From the NCBI GenBank assembly GCA_010279815.1, contig QEOQ01000274.1, positions 353,731 through 417,730 of the forward strand: a stretch of 64,000 bases of DNA, in the 5' to 3' direction. The number at the start of each line of letters is the position of its first letter. The first letter of the stretch is position 1. The position numbers and the translations under genes were made by a program. The stretch comes from Brachionus plicatilis (taxonomy: Eukaryota > Rotifera > Eurotatoria > Ploima > Brachionidae). Of the stretch, positions 1-12,874 are shown piece after piece. Below the pieces are notes generated by a model. That model had not been told where the DNA came from, did no database searches, and saw nothing but the letters and a program-made list of their open reading frames with translations.

Positions 1-681
1 ACTTTTAAACAACTCTGATTGTTTGATTTTATCTTTATTAATTAATTAATTAATTATTTATTAGTTTTAAACCCCAAAAACAATTATACAAAAAAAATAC
101 ACATTGAGTTCCATCAGACTGGTGAATAATACAAAACAATAATAATTAATAACAAAATATTGACTTAATAATTTAATATCTGATTTTTAACTTCAATTTT
201 GCTACATTAATAATAGCTCCTCAAAAAAGTCAGTCAATTTAAACTTGTTAACTTTTAATTTAAATTAAAGAAAAACTTTATTCTGATATATTGATGCAAT
301 TGATTTATTCTAAATAAAATTTGATGCTTAAAGCATGTGAATAATGAAAATTCAAGCTTATTTGATATGGCGTCATTGATATGGCGTAATTAAATTGAAT
401 ATTCAGTAGTGATTGGATTCAAATGAAGGTCTCGCCAAATAGTTTTGCATTAGAAAACTAAAAATCAAATAAAAAATTTGAATCAAAACGCGTTTCAGTC
501 AAGATTATTAATTTGTATTTCTTTTAGAATTTCTATTTAATTATTTTAAATTGAATTTTTATTTTTCTCTAATTTAACATTCTTTCATCACGCTTTAATG
601 ATTCCAAAGTATTTTTTTTCTTAAATGAATAAATGTTTTACATATAAAAATTCGTAATAATTTTTATTTTAGTAGGAAAAA
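1..681. other. AT-rich upstream region
   Basis: No coding sequence is seen. The first 20 bases match the end of a dispersed AAGTC-rich repeat (the phrase acttttaaacaactctg recurs near 20750 and 50787). The rest is AT-rich DNA that should contain the promoter of the lipase gene starting at 682, but no specific regulatory site can be supported. Confidence 0.5.
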
Positions 682-3600
682 ATGTTACAAAATAGCAAAA
701 TAGGAATTTTAATTGCAATTGTATCCATCCTTTGCCTGAGTTTAACTCAAAAATATATAAATGAAGATTTTGAAGATCATCTTAAATACTACGTTGGATA
801 CTTCAGCATACACACTTTTGGCACTTTAGTAATATTTAATTTATTAAACAATTTAATTTAATTTTGTTTTTTCTAGGCAAAATTTCTCAATCAACTAAAA
901 ATTGTACCTGAATATTCATTTATGCGAGAATTTTTTAATGTTTTTTCCTTTTTTCCGAAAAACGATATACAGCAGTTTGTTGAGGTATTTTTTTAAGCCA
1001 AACAGCCATTTAGAAAAAAAATTAAATTTTTTAGTTAAGTTATTTTGATTCCAGTTAGATCTAAATTTTTTCAATAGCCTGCATTAAGTAAATTTTTTTT
1101 TAAATGTTTTAAATGTTAAAAAATAGTTTTTAAACGATAAGTCATTAAAAATTACATGAGGTCTTTTTAAAAATTTTTTAAAAATTTTTTCCAAATTTTC
1201 TCAATTTTTCATTAATTTAAAAGAATTTTTTATTTTAGCAAAAAATCAGAATTTAAAAAGTAAAGAAAAGAGTTTAAATTGATTTGGCAAATTCATTTGT
1301 AAATTCATAAATAAACATATTCTTCAAAAAAAAAATCAAAATTTTATATTTTGATGTATTTTCTTATGCATAATTATTTTTCTTAAAATTTGAACTTGAT
1401 TTTGGTGCCTCGAAAAAAATTGAATTTTCTAGGCTTAAGAAATTAATTAGGATCAAGAATGCAACTAAATGCCGAAATATTCAATTAAAATAATTGCACT
1501 TAATCACAATTTGGTTCATTTATGCACAACTAATAGATCAATAATAATTTTTAATAATCACTTTTTGTCAAAATGAAAACAATTTTACATTTTTCCATTT
1601 TAATGTTTTTAGATTTTTTGTGCAACATTTAAGAAAATATAAAAAAATCTCCCAAATTATTTAGTTATCAAAATTAAAAATTTCATGAATTTTGCACAAA
1701 AAATGGCAAAATGTAGAAAATTTTACATTTTTACATTTTCATATTTTTAGATTTTTTGTGCAAAATTTCATTAGATTTTTATTTTTAATTTTGGTAACTA
1801 AATAAATTGGAAGAGTTTTTTTTTATTTTCTGAAATATTGCACAAAAAATCTAAAAATATGAAAATGTAAAAATGTAAAATTATTTTCATTTTGCCCAAA
1901 AAATCTAAAATTATGAAAATGTAAAAATTTTTAAATTTAATATTTTTTTCTTTTTGATTCGAAAGCAAAATTGATATTTTTTTCAATCTGAAAGAGAATT
2001 TGCGAGGATACAAAATAATATAAGACTTATAAAAAAATTTATTTTTTTTATCTATTATTTTTAAAAATTATTTTAAGCTTTTTTTTGGAATTTAATTCAA
2101 ACTTTCTAAAAATTAAAAATTTCATTTTAAAAATAATTTAAGAAATGGGTTTCAAAATTCCTTTTTTAATTGAATAATTTTGTTTTTTATCTTTCTTTTT
2201 TCAGAACATGCTCTAGCACATGCGCTAAAACTGCTTAAGCAATGCTCCTTAAAGTGTACACTTATTTTTGAAAAGTACTGTGGCATATAAAATAATAAAA
2301 TGCATTCAAAAAAGATTTTATTAAATTAAATTGAATATTTAATTTTTTCATATCAATCAAGTGTTTAATGAAATAAAGGTAAAACGCATTTAACAAATTT
2401 TTTAAAAATAAAAATAATGTAACCCATCATAATTCCTTGAATCAAGAAGGGACTCAAAAAGATTATGCACAATAAAAGTTAAACACTTATTTATAATGAA
2501 TTGTAAATAAATAAGTGAATTGTAATTTAACACTAGAAAGCCTGATATTTTTTATACCTGAAAAGCCCGTCGGGTCTTTCTGACCCGTTTTTTAAAAGTC
2601 AAAGATTAAATGTTTAAATTCTTGTTATTTTATTCAAAAACATAAAAAAACTATTTAGATTTTGAATCATGACATCTCTTACACATTGCTCTTACAACCA
2701 TCTCATGTAAACATGTCCCACAAGTCGTTTTTCCGCAATCATTACAAGTAAATTTGGACTTGTACTCATTGCACAATCTAACCTGGTATTTTTTTCTATC
2801 ACTGTTTATTGATTTTAAAATCTTACGAATCGAATCTTAGTCTCCTCAGAATTTTTCAAAACAGTCCAAATAACTCCACTTCGACTTGACTTGTCAAGTC
2901 TTGGATCGAAATCGTTTTGAATTGAATTTTGAATAACAGATTCTATTGATTCATCAATGTGTTTTTCAACCTCATCATCATCATCATCATCATTTTCAAC
3001 ATCATCATCATCATCAGAACTAACTTCAAATTCATTATCTGAATCATCTTCGAAATCGTCAACATCATCATTCTGGTCTGAAGTCACTGACTGGGTATCA
3101 TGAGCCTTCCTTAGAAATTCAAGGGATTTTTGAGCAGATATCCTAATCGGCATCTTTGAATAATTAAATCTTATGTTTACAAACTTATTTAAGTGTAATT
3201 AGAACATTTATAAGTGAAAGAAATTTTTTTTAAAATTTTTTTTCAAAACAATCTATAAGTCGGGTCAGAAAGACCTGTCGGTCTTTTTGGTAATTTTTTT
3301 TTTATGCGAGAAATTAAATTTTTTTTTTTCAAAAACATTTTTTATTTATTCATTTTTATGTAGTATTTGGGTCTAGAAAGAATTAATTCAAATAAAAAAA
3401 TTTAAAAATAGTTATAGTCTTTAGAATGGACAAAAAGGGTCAGAAAGAAGTGTTAAAAATTTTTCATCAATCTTGTCAATCTTGACATAAACTCTAAAAA
3501 ACAATTTTCTAACAAGGAGAATTTGGATATTTTATTTTATTTTTTTTTTTTTTTTTTTTTTTTTTTATATTCAATTTTAAATTGCCTATGAGGTTGAAAT

Positions 3601-4795
3601 TAATAATAATAATAATTATCAAAAAAAAAAAAAACTATTTTCAGATTACTTTCTAAAAAAATTAAAGGTCCAAAATCAAGTGTTTAATGGAATAAAGGTA
3701 AGAGTCTATAGACCGAGTGAAGCAAAAGATTCAAGGCTTCCTCTTATGATTTACTCTCACGGCGGAGCTTTTTTTATGGGAAACCCTAGTAAATCTAGAA
3801 GTATAAAGTTTTAGAATGAATTATAAAATTTTTTTAAGATTTTTACGATCGCTTTCTATCCAAAATAGCTAATGAGACACGAATAGCCATCATTTCCATT
3901 AGGTAAAAGCAAAAATAGATTACTAGATGTCTTTTTATTTTATAAATTCAAAAGCTACCGGCTAGCGCCTGAGTTTCCTTTTCCAATTTCAATTAATGAT
4001 TGTTGGAGGGTGGTTGAGCATGTTTTGGAAAATTGGCAACAACTTGATGTGGACTTGAGTAAGCTCATATTAGGAGGAGATTCGGCAGGAGGAAATATAG
4101 CGATGGTGTTGAGCAAGCGTTTGGCTAAAGAGACCAAAGTAAAGCCAATATTTCAAATTTTGATCTATCCATGGACACAGCTTGCTTTCCCCAATCTACC
4201 ATCCTTGCACATGTATAAAACAGGACTTTTGGAAGCTATTCATCACTCTTATCTCAAACTTTGGTATCTAGGATTCAACCAAATTGATGAAAACATCAAA
4301 GAATTGATGGATTCCAACAATCACACTTTGTTACTGAATGAGACAGAACGGCAAAAAATGATTTCCTATTTGGATGTTAATTTGATTGCGGAAAAATATA
4401 AAAAAGGAAAATTTTATTACAAAACTTTTGATTTGAAAAATTTCAGCTTGATAAACACTGGAAAATTGGATGAAAATAGTGTGCTGGTAAAAAATAAAGA
4501 TTTTGCTGAAAAAATAAAAAAACTTTTTGCAGAAGAAGTTTCGCCAGCGCTAACAAGTCTAGAGGAGCTCAAGTTTCAGCCAAAAACTTATGAGATCATT
4601 TGTGAAATAGATAGTTTGAAGGACGAGGGTTTGATTTTAAGTGAACGGCTTAGACAAGCAGGAGTTGAAGTTCGTTTGGCTTTCTATGATCAGTGTTTTC
4701 ATGGAATGGTTCCTTTAATTGATAAATACTTTGGTTTTAATTATTCTGTTAGGATTATTCAAGATTTGTTGAATTTTATGAAGAAAAATATTTAA
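682..4795 (+). CDS. Arylacetamide deacetylase / neutral cholesterol ester hydrolase-like lipase, five visible exons
   Basis: Seen: exons 682-828, 877-984, 3645-3800, 3839-3902 and 3955-4795, joined by GT/AG introns of 48, 2660, 38 and 52 bp. The N terminus has a hydrophobic segment (about residues 7-20), as expected for a type II ER-membrane anchor. Exon 3 holds the oxyanion-hole motif HGGAFFMG (CAC at 3758). Exon 5 holds the nucleophile motif GDSAGG (about 4076-4093), an acid-loop DSLKDEG and a C-terminal CFHGM histidine, which completes a Ser-Asp-His triad. YRLAPEFPFPI after the exon 4/5 junction is typical of the AADAC/NCEH1/hormone-sensitive-lipase family of microsomal carboxylester hydrolases. 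AATAAA lies at 4848. Odd: exon 2 ends in phase 0 but exon 3 needs one preceding base, so a small exon (3n+1 bases) may be hidden in the large intron, or the model is slightly wrong there. Family is secure; exact substrate is unknown. Confidence 0.85.
1567..1898. repeat. Foldback (inverted repeat) in lipase intron 2
   Basis: About 110 bases at 1567-1676 are near reverse-complementary to about 1779-1898, around a loop of roughly 100 bases that itself contains the word gattttttgtgcaaaa. This looks like a small foldback/MITE. The apparent minus-strand ORF here is only the AT-rich arm. Confidence 0.7.
2355..2382 (+). repeat. Short duplicate of the lipase exon 3 start
   Basis: Twenty-eight bases match 3674-3701, inside exon 3, with one mismatch; both copies read as QVFN(G/E)IKV in frame. 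It is a lone scrap in the large intron, about 150 bases upstream of the piggyBac-type insertion. Confidence 0.55.
2531..3452. mobile_element. Internally deleted piggyBac-type DNA transposon (922 bp)
   Basis: Seen: TTAA at 2527-2530 and again at 3453-3456 directly flank the segment, the signature of piggyBac insertion. The left end starts CACTAGAAAGCC, the right end (reverse complement) starts CACTTCTTTCTGACCC, and the word GGGTCAGAAAG or its complement occurs near both ends (about 2573, 3259, 3437). It lies in lipase intron 2. Known: piggyBac elements use TTAA and often begin with CCCTAGAAAG-like ends. The inside holds only the two extremes of a transposase. Confidence 0.8.
2652..3153 (-). 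pseudogene. piggyBac transposase remnant: acidic N terminus joined to Cys-rich C terminus
   Basis: The N-terminal piece (2815-3153, 112 codons) starts MPIRISAQKSLEFL and carries a long Asp/Glu run, as piggyBac transposases do ahead of the catalytic domain. After a stop, 2652-2805 reads in another frame as a Cys-rich tail (CNDCGKTTCGTC, then CKRCHDS), resembling the C-terminal zinc-binding domain. The whole DDD catalytic core is missing, so this is a dead, internally deleted copy that could be mobilised only in trans. The identification rests on domain layout and the TTAA ends, not an alignment. Confidence 0.65.
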
Positions 4796-4859
4796 GAATA
4801 GCAAATTTTTTTGATTTTTTTACCTTAAAATTTTAGTTGAAATTTCAAATAAATTTATT

Positions 4860-5508
4860 GATTCATTTTATTTATATTTTTTTAATTAATTAAATGTTTC
4901 TTCGGTTGGCAGGATTTTTTTCTTATTAAAAATTTTTCAATAAATCTTAGAGTAAAAAAAGCCCCAAAAAAAGAAGCGGTTCTACTATTTAAAAATCAAA
5001 ATTATTATAAAATAATCACTAACTAATTTTTCTAGTTATCTTTTTTTAAAAATTTAAATATCTTTAATGCACTTTTTTGCTTTTTTCGAAATTTTGGTAG
5101 CAAATTTTAAGAGAATTTTCGAACAGATTTTGTTGAATTGTAAACCAAATAGAGTTCAATATGTTTTAATTATTTTTAAAATAAAGTATAAATCAATGAT
5201 CACTTATTTAGTAATTTAAAGATTTCAACACCAGTCCTTGTTTATTTTGGCATGGGATTAATTGAACTAGCTAAAAGGATGAATTTCAGAAGCTTATAAA
5301 ATAAAAGATTAAAAAGATGAATTTTACTACATATTTTATTAAAACACTAGATAAACGGATAATCTACTACATTTGGATTTTCCACTAGATAAAAAATAAA
5401 AATACAAGATAAAAAGATGAAAAAAAAAGCAAAAAAATTAAATTAAATTAACAAAGGCTAATTATTTTTTTCTTCTTTTACTTCTCAACTCTTGAATGTT
5501 AACATTGA
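4860..5508. other. AT-rich spacer
   Basis: No gene, RNA or clear repeat structure is seen between the lipase 3' end and the CAACACAA repeat. Confidence 0.4.
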
Positions 5509-6127
5509 AGGGTCTACCTTTTCAACACAAAAAATAACCATTCAACACAATTTCAAAACGCTCAGCACAAAATGATTTCTTCTCAACACAAAAATTAAAA
5601 TTTGAAAAAAATATTTTTACCACAAAAATTAAATATAAAAAAAATGCATTCAACACAAAAATTAATGGCTTGTTGGGAAAATTTTTAAAAATTTATTTCA
5701 AGATCTTATTTATTCAAAAGCTGTTACAAGTTGAGCTTAACACTAAGAAATGTTCTTGCAAGTTTTTCACTAAATTAGGATATTGTGCACATTTATTGGC
5801 ATTAAAAGAACTTTTTAAAAAAAAGGAACCAATTTGTCAATAAACCAAAAAGAGGTAGAGCAAAATATGCGGAAAAATTGTTTTCTAGAGAATAATTTTT
5901 TTTTAATTTCTTTTCTTTGAGCTTTGAAATTTACTTTATTTATCTAACTTCCACTTATAAATATCATTAAATAAAATTTAAAATTAAAAAAAAATTTATT
6001 TATTATAATTATTTTTGTTTTGAAAAAAAATTTACTTTAAGAATTATTTTCAAACACAATTTTTTTGTGTTGAATGTTTTTTTCATTGTGCTAATCAGAA
6101 ATTGATTGTGCCGAAATAATATTCCCT
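5509..6127. repeat. CAACACAA-array mini-element, copy 1
   Basis: A 619-bp repeat that recurs at 28049-28718. The left end reads agggtctaccttttcaacac and the right end (reverse complement) agggaatattatttcaacac. Many internal words of the type TTCAACACAA point inward from both ends. No coding sequence. No matching target duplication is visible for this copy. Confidence 0.7.
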
Positions 6128-7508
6128 AAATAAAAATATTTTAATACAAATAAATGTAAAAAAATAAATCTTTTAGAATTCTTCATTTTATTTTTGATTT
6201 TGTGTAATTCAGTATGAAAGAACAAAACAAATGATTCAAATTTTTATTTAAATTTTGTTCTATAAATGAAACATGCAGCAAAATTTACTACGTAACTTGT
6301 GAAAGTTTTCTATTCTCGTGTATCGGTATAAAAATATAAACGATTAAATATAAAAAAAATCCATTTGTGTTAAATTTGAAAAATTTCTTCTGAATATTTG
6401 TTAAACATTGCTGAATTCACACAGATAAATTTTAACTTCCTGGATATAATTTTTTAGAATTTTATTTAGTTCAGTAAATTCTATTTTTTTTTCAAATGAC
6501 GCGACTTTTTTTCAATTTTTTTAATCTTAAATTTAAAAACAGCTGTTTATAAAATAGAAAAAATTCTCTTTTCTTAAAGGAATTAAATTCTCTTTTAGAG
6601 CTTTGCGTAATCAAAGTACATCCTACTTTTATCTAAAATTTATTGTTTAGCAAATAATTCATATTTTTACAATCTTTTCGATTAATAAATGCCAATTTTT
6701 ATTTGTGAACATAATCAAATCGACTAAACTTATTAAAATTTTCATAAAAAAAAAATTTATTTTTATATGATTGATTTGTTTACATACTAGGTTTTACATA
6801 CTGTTTTTATTGATTATTTCATAAATAACTAGGTATCTAGTCCAAAGCACTCTGAAAAAAAAATATTAATTTTTTTTATTATCAATGTTACTTGAACTAT
6901 TTTTAATTAGAAATCTGACACATTTTATGCAATGATTGTTTTTGAGGCTCTTAAATATTCATAGCTTATGCCATAGCTTTGGGAATTTTCTGCACGATAA
7001 ATTAGTACTTTAAAAATAATTAAAAGTTTTCAAGGTTAATTTGTTTAAAGCCTCTAAGATTATAATCAAATTTTTTGTTTGATTAATCATTTAAAATTAA
7101 TTTCAACAAAAACTGTATTTCCAATACTTATATATAATGAAAAATTTATTTTATCGATTTAAACAAAATAGTTCAAATAGAGAACGTATTTAGTTTCAAA
7201 TCTTATCAAATTTTCAACAAATTTAATATTTGCCAAATGCTTTTTAAGGCTTAAATTACATCGATTTCTTCATTGAAATTGAATAACTCTTAAATAATTT
7301 TTAATAATCAATTTTAAATAAATTTAGCCAAATCAATCAATATATTAAATCATATGGTATTTTAAAGTATTATCTATCTATTCACAATTCTGTCTGAGTT
7401 AGAGATAGATAAATCAAAATTGATAGCTTAATTCAAAGCAAAATTAAGTAGTCGCCTTTTCAGTTAATTTTGCGAATAAAATCTTTTGTTTTTTCTGTTG
7501 TAATTAAG
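6128..7508. other. AT-rich spacer
   Basis: No coding region, RNA gene or repeat above background can be supported here. Confidence 0.4.
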
Positions 7509-7880
7509 AAACATTTTCGGCATCTTGAAGTTTAGGATCAAAAAAATCAGATCAAAAAGTAATTTTTTATAATTTTTGAATGGTACTTGATTAAATCTCT
7601 CTGCAAAATGCTAAATAATGCAAAAAACACGCTGAATATTAAAATAGGTTCTGCAAAAACTCTGCAATTAAATTGCGCAGTTGAATTAAATACTTTTTAA
7701 TGACATACATTTTCCTGCAAAATTGCAGAGTTTTTGCAGAGTCTTTTCTAATATTCAGCATGTCTTTTGCATTATTTAGCATTTTGCAGAGAGATTTAAT
7801 CAAATACCATTCAAATATTATAAAAAAATTACTTTTTGATCTGATTTTTTTGATCCTAAACTTCAAGATGCCACATTTTC
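7509..7880. repeat. Near-perfect foldback element, about 370 bp
   Basis: The arms (about 7509-7685 and 7705-7880) are reverse complements with few mismatches; both outer ends read GGCATCTTGAAG toward the centre. The short loop is AT-rich. The word ctgcaaaaactctgcaa in the arms resembles scraps near 27800, 35030-35110 and 50310-50390. The two apparent ORFs here (one per strand) are arm artefacts. Confidence 0.8.
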
Positions 7881-9479
7881 TAGTCTACAAAACAATAAAG
7901 AGTATTTTGAAATTGAAAAAAAAATAATTAGTAATAAATTTTAAATTAAAAAGTCTGAAATAATAATAATTTTGAATCTAAATTTTATCAATCATTTTGT
8001 TCTTTCAAATCAATATCAAAAAAAAAATCATTTTTTAATTAAATAAATTTTATTGAAATCAGTCAATAAATAGAAATGTTAAATTCAACGCTCAAGTTAT
8101 GTTGATTTAAATTTGTTAGTTAAGGTATTTCTTAACAAATATTTACTCTATTTAGACAAAAAATTTATTTTAAATTTAGTTTATTCAAATTGGTTAAATT
8201 TTAGGAATTTCCTGGTCCACTAAAATTAAAAAGTTGCTACCCTAAAACTAAAATATGTTCACTAAAAATATAAACATTTCGCATAAAAATTTTTTTAACA
8301 CAAGTTTTTTGTGGTTGTAAGAAAAAAAAAAACTTTTTGATAAAATAGTTTTTGTTGAAAACATAACTTAATTAAAAAATATCAATCAACATTATATTCT
8401 TATTTCTTAGCACTAAAAATACATAAACTTATTTTTAAACAAATCCTTTGAATTAAAAACAGGAATTTTTTTAATTACATTTATTTTTTTACTTCGGTTT
8501 CCTAGATGTCTACAAAATAAAAAGTCAGTATAAGATTATGTTACTATATTCAAAAATAATGAGTTTTGTTTTTTTATTTAAAAAAATTGAATTAGAATTT
8601 CAATTAGTCTAGAAATTTAATAAAACTTGGCTAACAAATAAAAAAATTGAAAATAAAAAATTTTTATTGCTTATTTTTTTTTTAATATTTTGACATATTT
8701 TACTAAATAAATTTTTTCACAATAATTGTTTTTAAGTTAATACAAGGCCAGGAAACCTTTATTGAAATTCATAAATTTTTAATTTGTAAATAAGCAAGAC
8801 CAAATAAAAGGATCTTCCAACAATTGACTTATTACAATATATAAACATGGAAAGTTGAGATCTCTTAAAAAAGAATCGAGTCTTCATGAGGATTTTATTT
8901 TTAAGCTTATTTTTCTAGAGTAACGCATTAATTTCAAGTATATAAGAACATGTTTATTGATCAAAAGTTTTGTCATCCCTATAATTCCGTAAAAAAGGTT
9001 GATCATTTCATAATTGAGAATTTTAATCCGATAATCTTTTAAATTTAAATGCTCTTCTGTTTAAATGTTCCAGCAGATGAAAATATTTAATTAATTAATT
9101 TTAAATTTTGTTACTAATAACTTCCGATATTAACAAAAAAGTAAAAAAAAATTGCAATACGTGAAAAAAGGGTATAATCTAAATTAGAAACCTTGCCACA
9201 TTTTAAAAAATGTGCATTTTCTAATACTAGATAAATATTTATCACATTTTAATTTCGATAACTTTATTTCCAAACGATAAAAGATAAAAATTTTATCATT
9301 TCGGTTATAAAAAATTTGAACTCAAATTATTAAATCAAGATTAACATTGGGCTTTTTAAATATTGCCTTGGGATGTAAAACTTTTCATAAAAATATCAAT
9401 CATAAGGCATCATAAAAAAATTCAGATTTTATAAAAATTCCAATTAAAAAATTTCAGTTTTAAAACTTATAAAAAAATA
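7881..9479. other. AT-rich spacer downstream of ETHE1 copy A
   Basis: Nothing coding or structured was recognised on either strand. Confidence 0.4.
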
Positions 9480-9514
9480 TTTATTTAAAAAATGTTTTAC
9501 TTTAAAAAAAAAAT

Positions 9515-10335
9515 CTATTCTTGAATACCACATACTAAATTTGCTGGTAAAGCTCTATTAATTTGCGCTGGATAAGGTAGATTTAAATTATCCATTATTT
9601 TTTTAAATTCTTCTCTTTGCTTGCTCAATCTTGGATTCAATTTTTTCTCTTCTCCTACACTACTACATGTTTGTCCGGTATAATCATGACCAGGATAAAT
9701 CAAGTAATCATCTGGTAAGGTAAACACTTTTTTGTGAATCGAGTCATAGAGTGTATAAGAATTTCCCTGTTGAAAATCTGTTCGACCACAGCCTCTGATC
9801 AGCAATGCGTCACCAGTAAATACTGCTTTTGCCGAATGACAGATCAAAGTAATGCATCCATCTGTGTGACCTGGTGTACTTCGTACAAAGAGCTTCTTGT
9901 GGCCAAATTTAATTTCATCGCCATCATCAACATAAACATCTGCTTTAGCTTTGCTTGCCTTTCCCAAAACAATTTTCACTGAATCCATTTTTTTCTTGAT
10001 AGAACCACTTTTAAAACAAAATAAGTTAGACATAGATTTTAGCAGAAAGAGTGCTAAGCTTACGATCCAGTTATATGATCTGCGTGAACGTGTGTATCAA
10101 CTAGGGAAAACATTAAATTTCTGAATTAAAAAATTTTATTAATTTTTTTACTTGTAAATTTTAGTTGTAGATTTAGATCTTTTATTATTTTTAGATCCCG
10201 GTCAACGGTTTCAATCACAGGGTCTATCAAAACGGCCTCGCGGGTCTGAGTATCAGCCAACAAATAGGTATATGTTGAGGAGGTCTTTTCAAACAATTGT
10301 CGAAATATGAGGGAAACATCGCCAATGTGAGTCAT
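9515..10335 (-). CDS. ETHE1: ETHE1 persulfide dioxygenase, paralogue A (3 exons, 237 aa)
   Basis: Exons (minus): 10335-10152, 10100-10064, 10007-9515; introns of 51 and 56 bp; total 714 coding bases including the stop. Seen: metallo-beta-lactamase-fold motif THVHADH, then STPGHTDGC, then [18 protein letters not shown] and PGHDYTGQ, the usual His/Asp ligands of the mononuclear iron in ETHE1. Known: ETHE1 oxidises glutathione persulfide to sulfite in mitochondria as part of H2S catabolism. The start at 10335 (MTHIGDVSL) aligns with the start of copy B; an in-frame ATG at 10380 would add 15 residues that could be a short presequence. Compared with copy B the segment after HITGS is shorter and rearranged ([18 protein letters not shown]) and the second intron lies elsewhere. 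AATAAA (minus) is at 9480-9485. Confidence 0.93.
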
Positions 10336-10399
10336 TTTGCTTGAGTTTTGTGAATTTAAAATTTTTCCTAATTTACACAATTTGGTAATTTTCTGAATT

Positions 10400-12829
10400 C
10401 TTGGTCCTATTTATACAAGCTGTCTTCTGATTAAGAATTCATTTGTAAAAATGACAAAGCAGTTTTAAGTCCCAAAATCTAAGTTATCAAGTTGACGCTA
10501 AACAAATATAAAAGATAATTTTTTTTGAAAATATTTGTTTGAATGTAAAGGTGTGTATTAAAATTTCGTAATATGAACATTTAATTAATCTTTGCTAATG
10601 ATAGATGTTCAGTGAAATTAGTTATATTTTAAAGAGAAACGTGATGGAGATAAATTTAATTTGAAATAATTTAAAATTTGATAATATTTTCAATAATTAA
10701 CTCTAATATAAAATAAAACTTAAAATAGTGTTTTTTAAGTTAATTTTTTTATTCTCGCATAGATATCGTGAAAATTCAGAGATTAAATGAAATTATTTAA
10801 AAAATTAAAGTAAATATTATTCATTTTAAATTTTAAAATATATTTAAGAAAACAGTATTCTTTCTTAAATAAATGAACCTTTCAGATAGATTTTCTCAAC
10901 AAAGATGAAAATAAATATTAAATAAGATTTGCTATTGACCAAATCTCAAAGAACCAACTCAAAATTTTGGTTAACTCGCTAAAACTTTAATTCAATCAAA
11001 ATCAAAAAATAATTTTTTTTCTAATTATTCTTAAATACTGGTTTAAAATCTTAGAATTTCATATTTCCTCTGAAAAAATTTAAAAAAATATAGAAATTCT
11101 AGAGAAAATTTAACGTGTTAACTCACAAAATAATTTTTTTAAATTTTATGTGAGTTAAAGGGAAATTTTATTAGATGAAATAGTCTTTTAGAGTGAGCAT
11201 CAAGTTAGTTGTCAGAGTACTGGTCAAAAGATAAAAATAAATTATTTCATCCAAAAATTGTTTGTTTTACAAGAAATAAATTTCGCATGTTTGGATGAAT
11301 TTTTTTTTAAAAAATAAAAATCGATACTGATAATTATGACAATTAAATCATTAAAAAACTCCATGTTTCTTTGATGTTTTCCATATAATTATTATTTTCT
11401 ATTCGAAATAAAAGAACACTTTTCGAAAGATGAAAAAATGTATAAACTGAAAGAATAATTTTAAATTTTAACTCAATATGTTGATTACCTTTAAAAAAAT
11501 TATTCAATTACATACTCTTAGCAAATTTTCAAGATAAAAATTGTATTTCATTTTTTTGCATCAAATTTTTTTTGCTATCTGTCACCTTACATTCTTGTCA
11601 TCATACGGTTAGCTCATAATAGAATACAAACTTTTCTATCTTATTTTTTAATTAGATTCATAGAATTGCCGGAATTAGTTTTAAATTGATCTGATTTTTA
11701 TTAACTATGTTGAAAACAAAGTAATACTTTTAATCTAAAAATTTATTTTTGAAATATTGAAATTTAAATGTGAAACCTTTATTTTATCATTAAAGGATTC
11801 TCTATAACTACATTTGTCTAAACTAACATAAAAAGCGTTTTTTAACTTAGTTTTACTCATAAATTCGAATAATTTATTCAAACATTTCTCATCTCTTGAA
11901 AAACTTGAAAAAGCTTTTTCAAGTGTCCGGTGTCTTTTTCACTCAATAGGACATTTATTTTTGTAGCCAAAATTCATTTTAATTCAATTTATTTGTATTG
12001 AGATAATTAAAATTAGTTATCATGGGTAAATGCAAGTTAATATAATTTTTTTAGATTTGATTTTTAAAATAATGCAATAGAATTTTGGATAGTAATAAAT
12101 TTTTTTATGGAAATTGATTTTTTTATGCTTAAGATTGAAAAAAAAAAATTATCAAAGAATATTTATTACTAAATTTAATCTTTTTAGACGCTTTTCATGC
12201 TTTAAAACGACCTTGAAGGTAATTTTAAAAGTGCATTGTCATTAAAGATCTCATAGACTTTAATTATTTGAAATTTTTTTCTTTAAAGACGATAAGATAT
12301 TATTTTTTCTCTACAGTTTCAATTTGAATCTATTAAATCACTTTAGACTAAAAATATATTATTCAATTGTAATTAATTGAAAAAAGAATGAATTAAATTT
12401 AAACGAATATTTAACTGAGAATCGACTGATTGACCTACGCCCTCAATGATGATAAAATCATCTTCGTTTCTGTCAGTTTATTTTTTTTTATGTTTTTATT
12501 TTAATTTTCACTACTTTTTAAAAAAAAAAAATTTCATTTATTCAATACATGAAGCATGAAATCATGAAATATTAGAAACTCACTTGTATTCGAAATAATC
12601 AATACGATTTTATTCTTTTTTAAACAGTGTCAATTCTTTTAGTTTTTAATAAAAGATTTTTTATTAGAGACTTTAGAGATTGATTGAAAAGTAAGGATCT
12701 AAATAAAACAAAATAACAAAAAGAATGAAAAGCAAAATATCTGAAAATAATTCAGATAGATGTGACAAACTTTAAACTTGGATTTTTTTACTTTTTTATT
12801 GAATATAAAAATCTAGTAAACTGAAAGGT
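10400..12829. other. 2.4-kb AT-rich spacer
   Basis: No gene is seen. A perfect 22-base palindrome (acttgaaaaagctttttcaa, continuing gt) lies at 11903-11924. The rest is AT-rich single-copy-looking DNA and should include the ETHE1 A promoter just upstream of 10335. Confidence 0.4.
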
Positions 12830-12874
12830 TGCTGGTTGTCAATTGGGAGCCGTAGCTGACAGAAGAAATTAATT

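Noticed and set aside
7639..7927. Two 75-codon ORFs on opposite strands
   Set aside because: They are the two arms of a foldback read in each direction.
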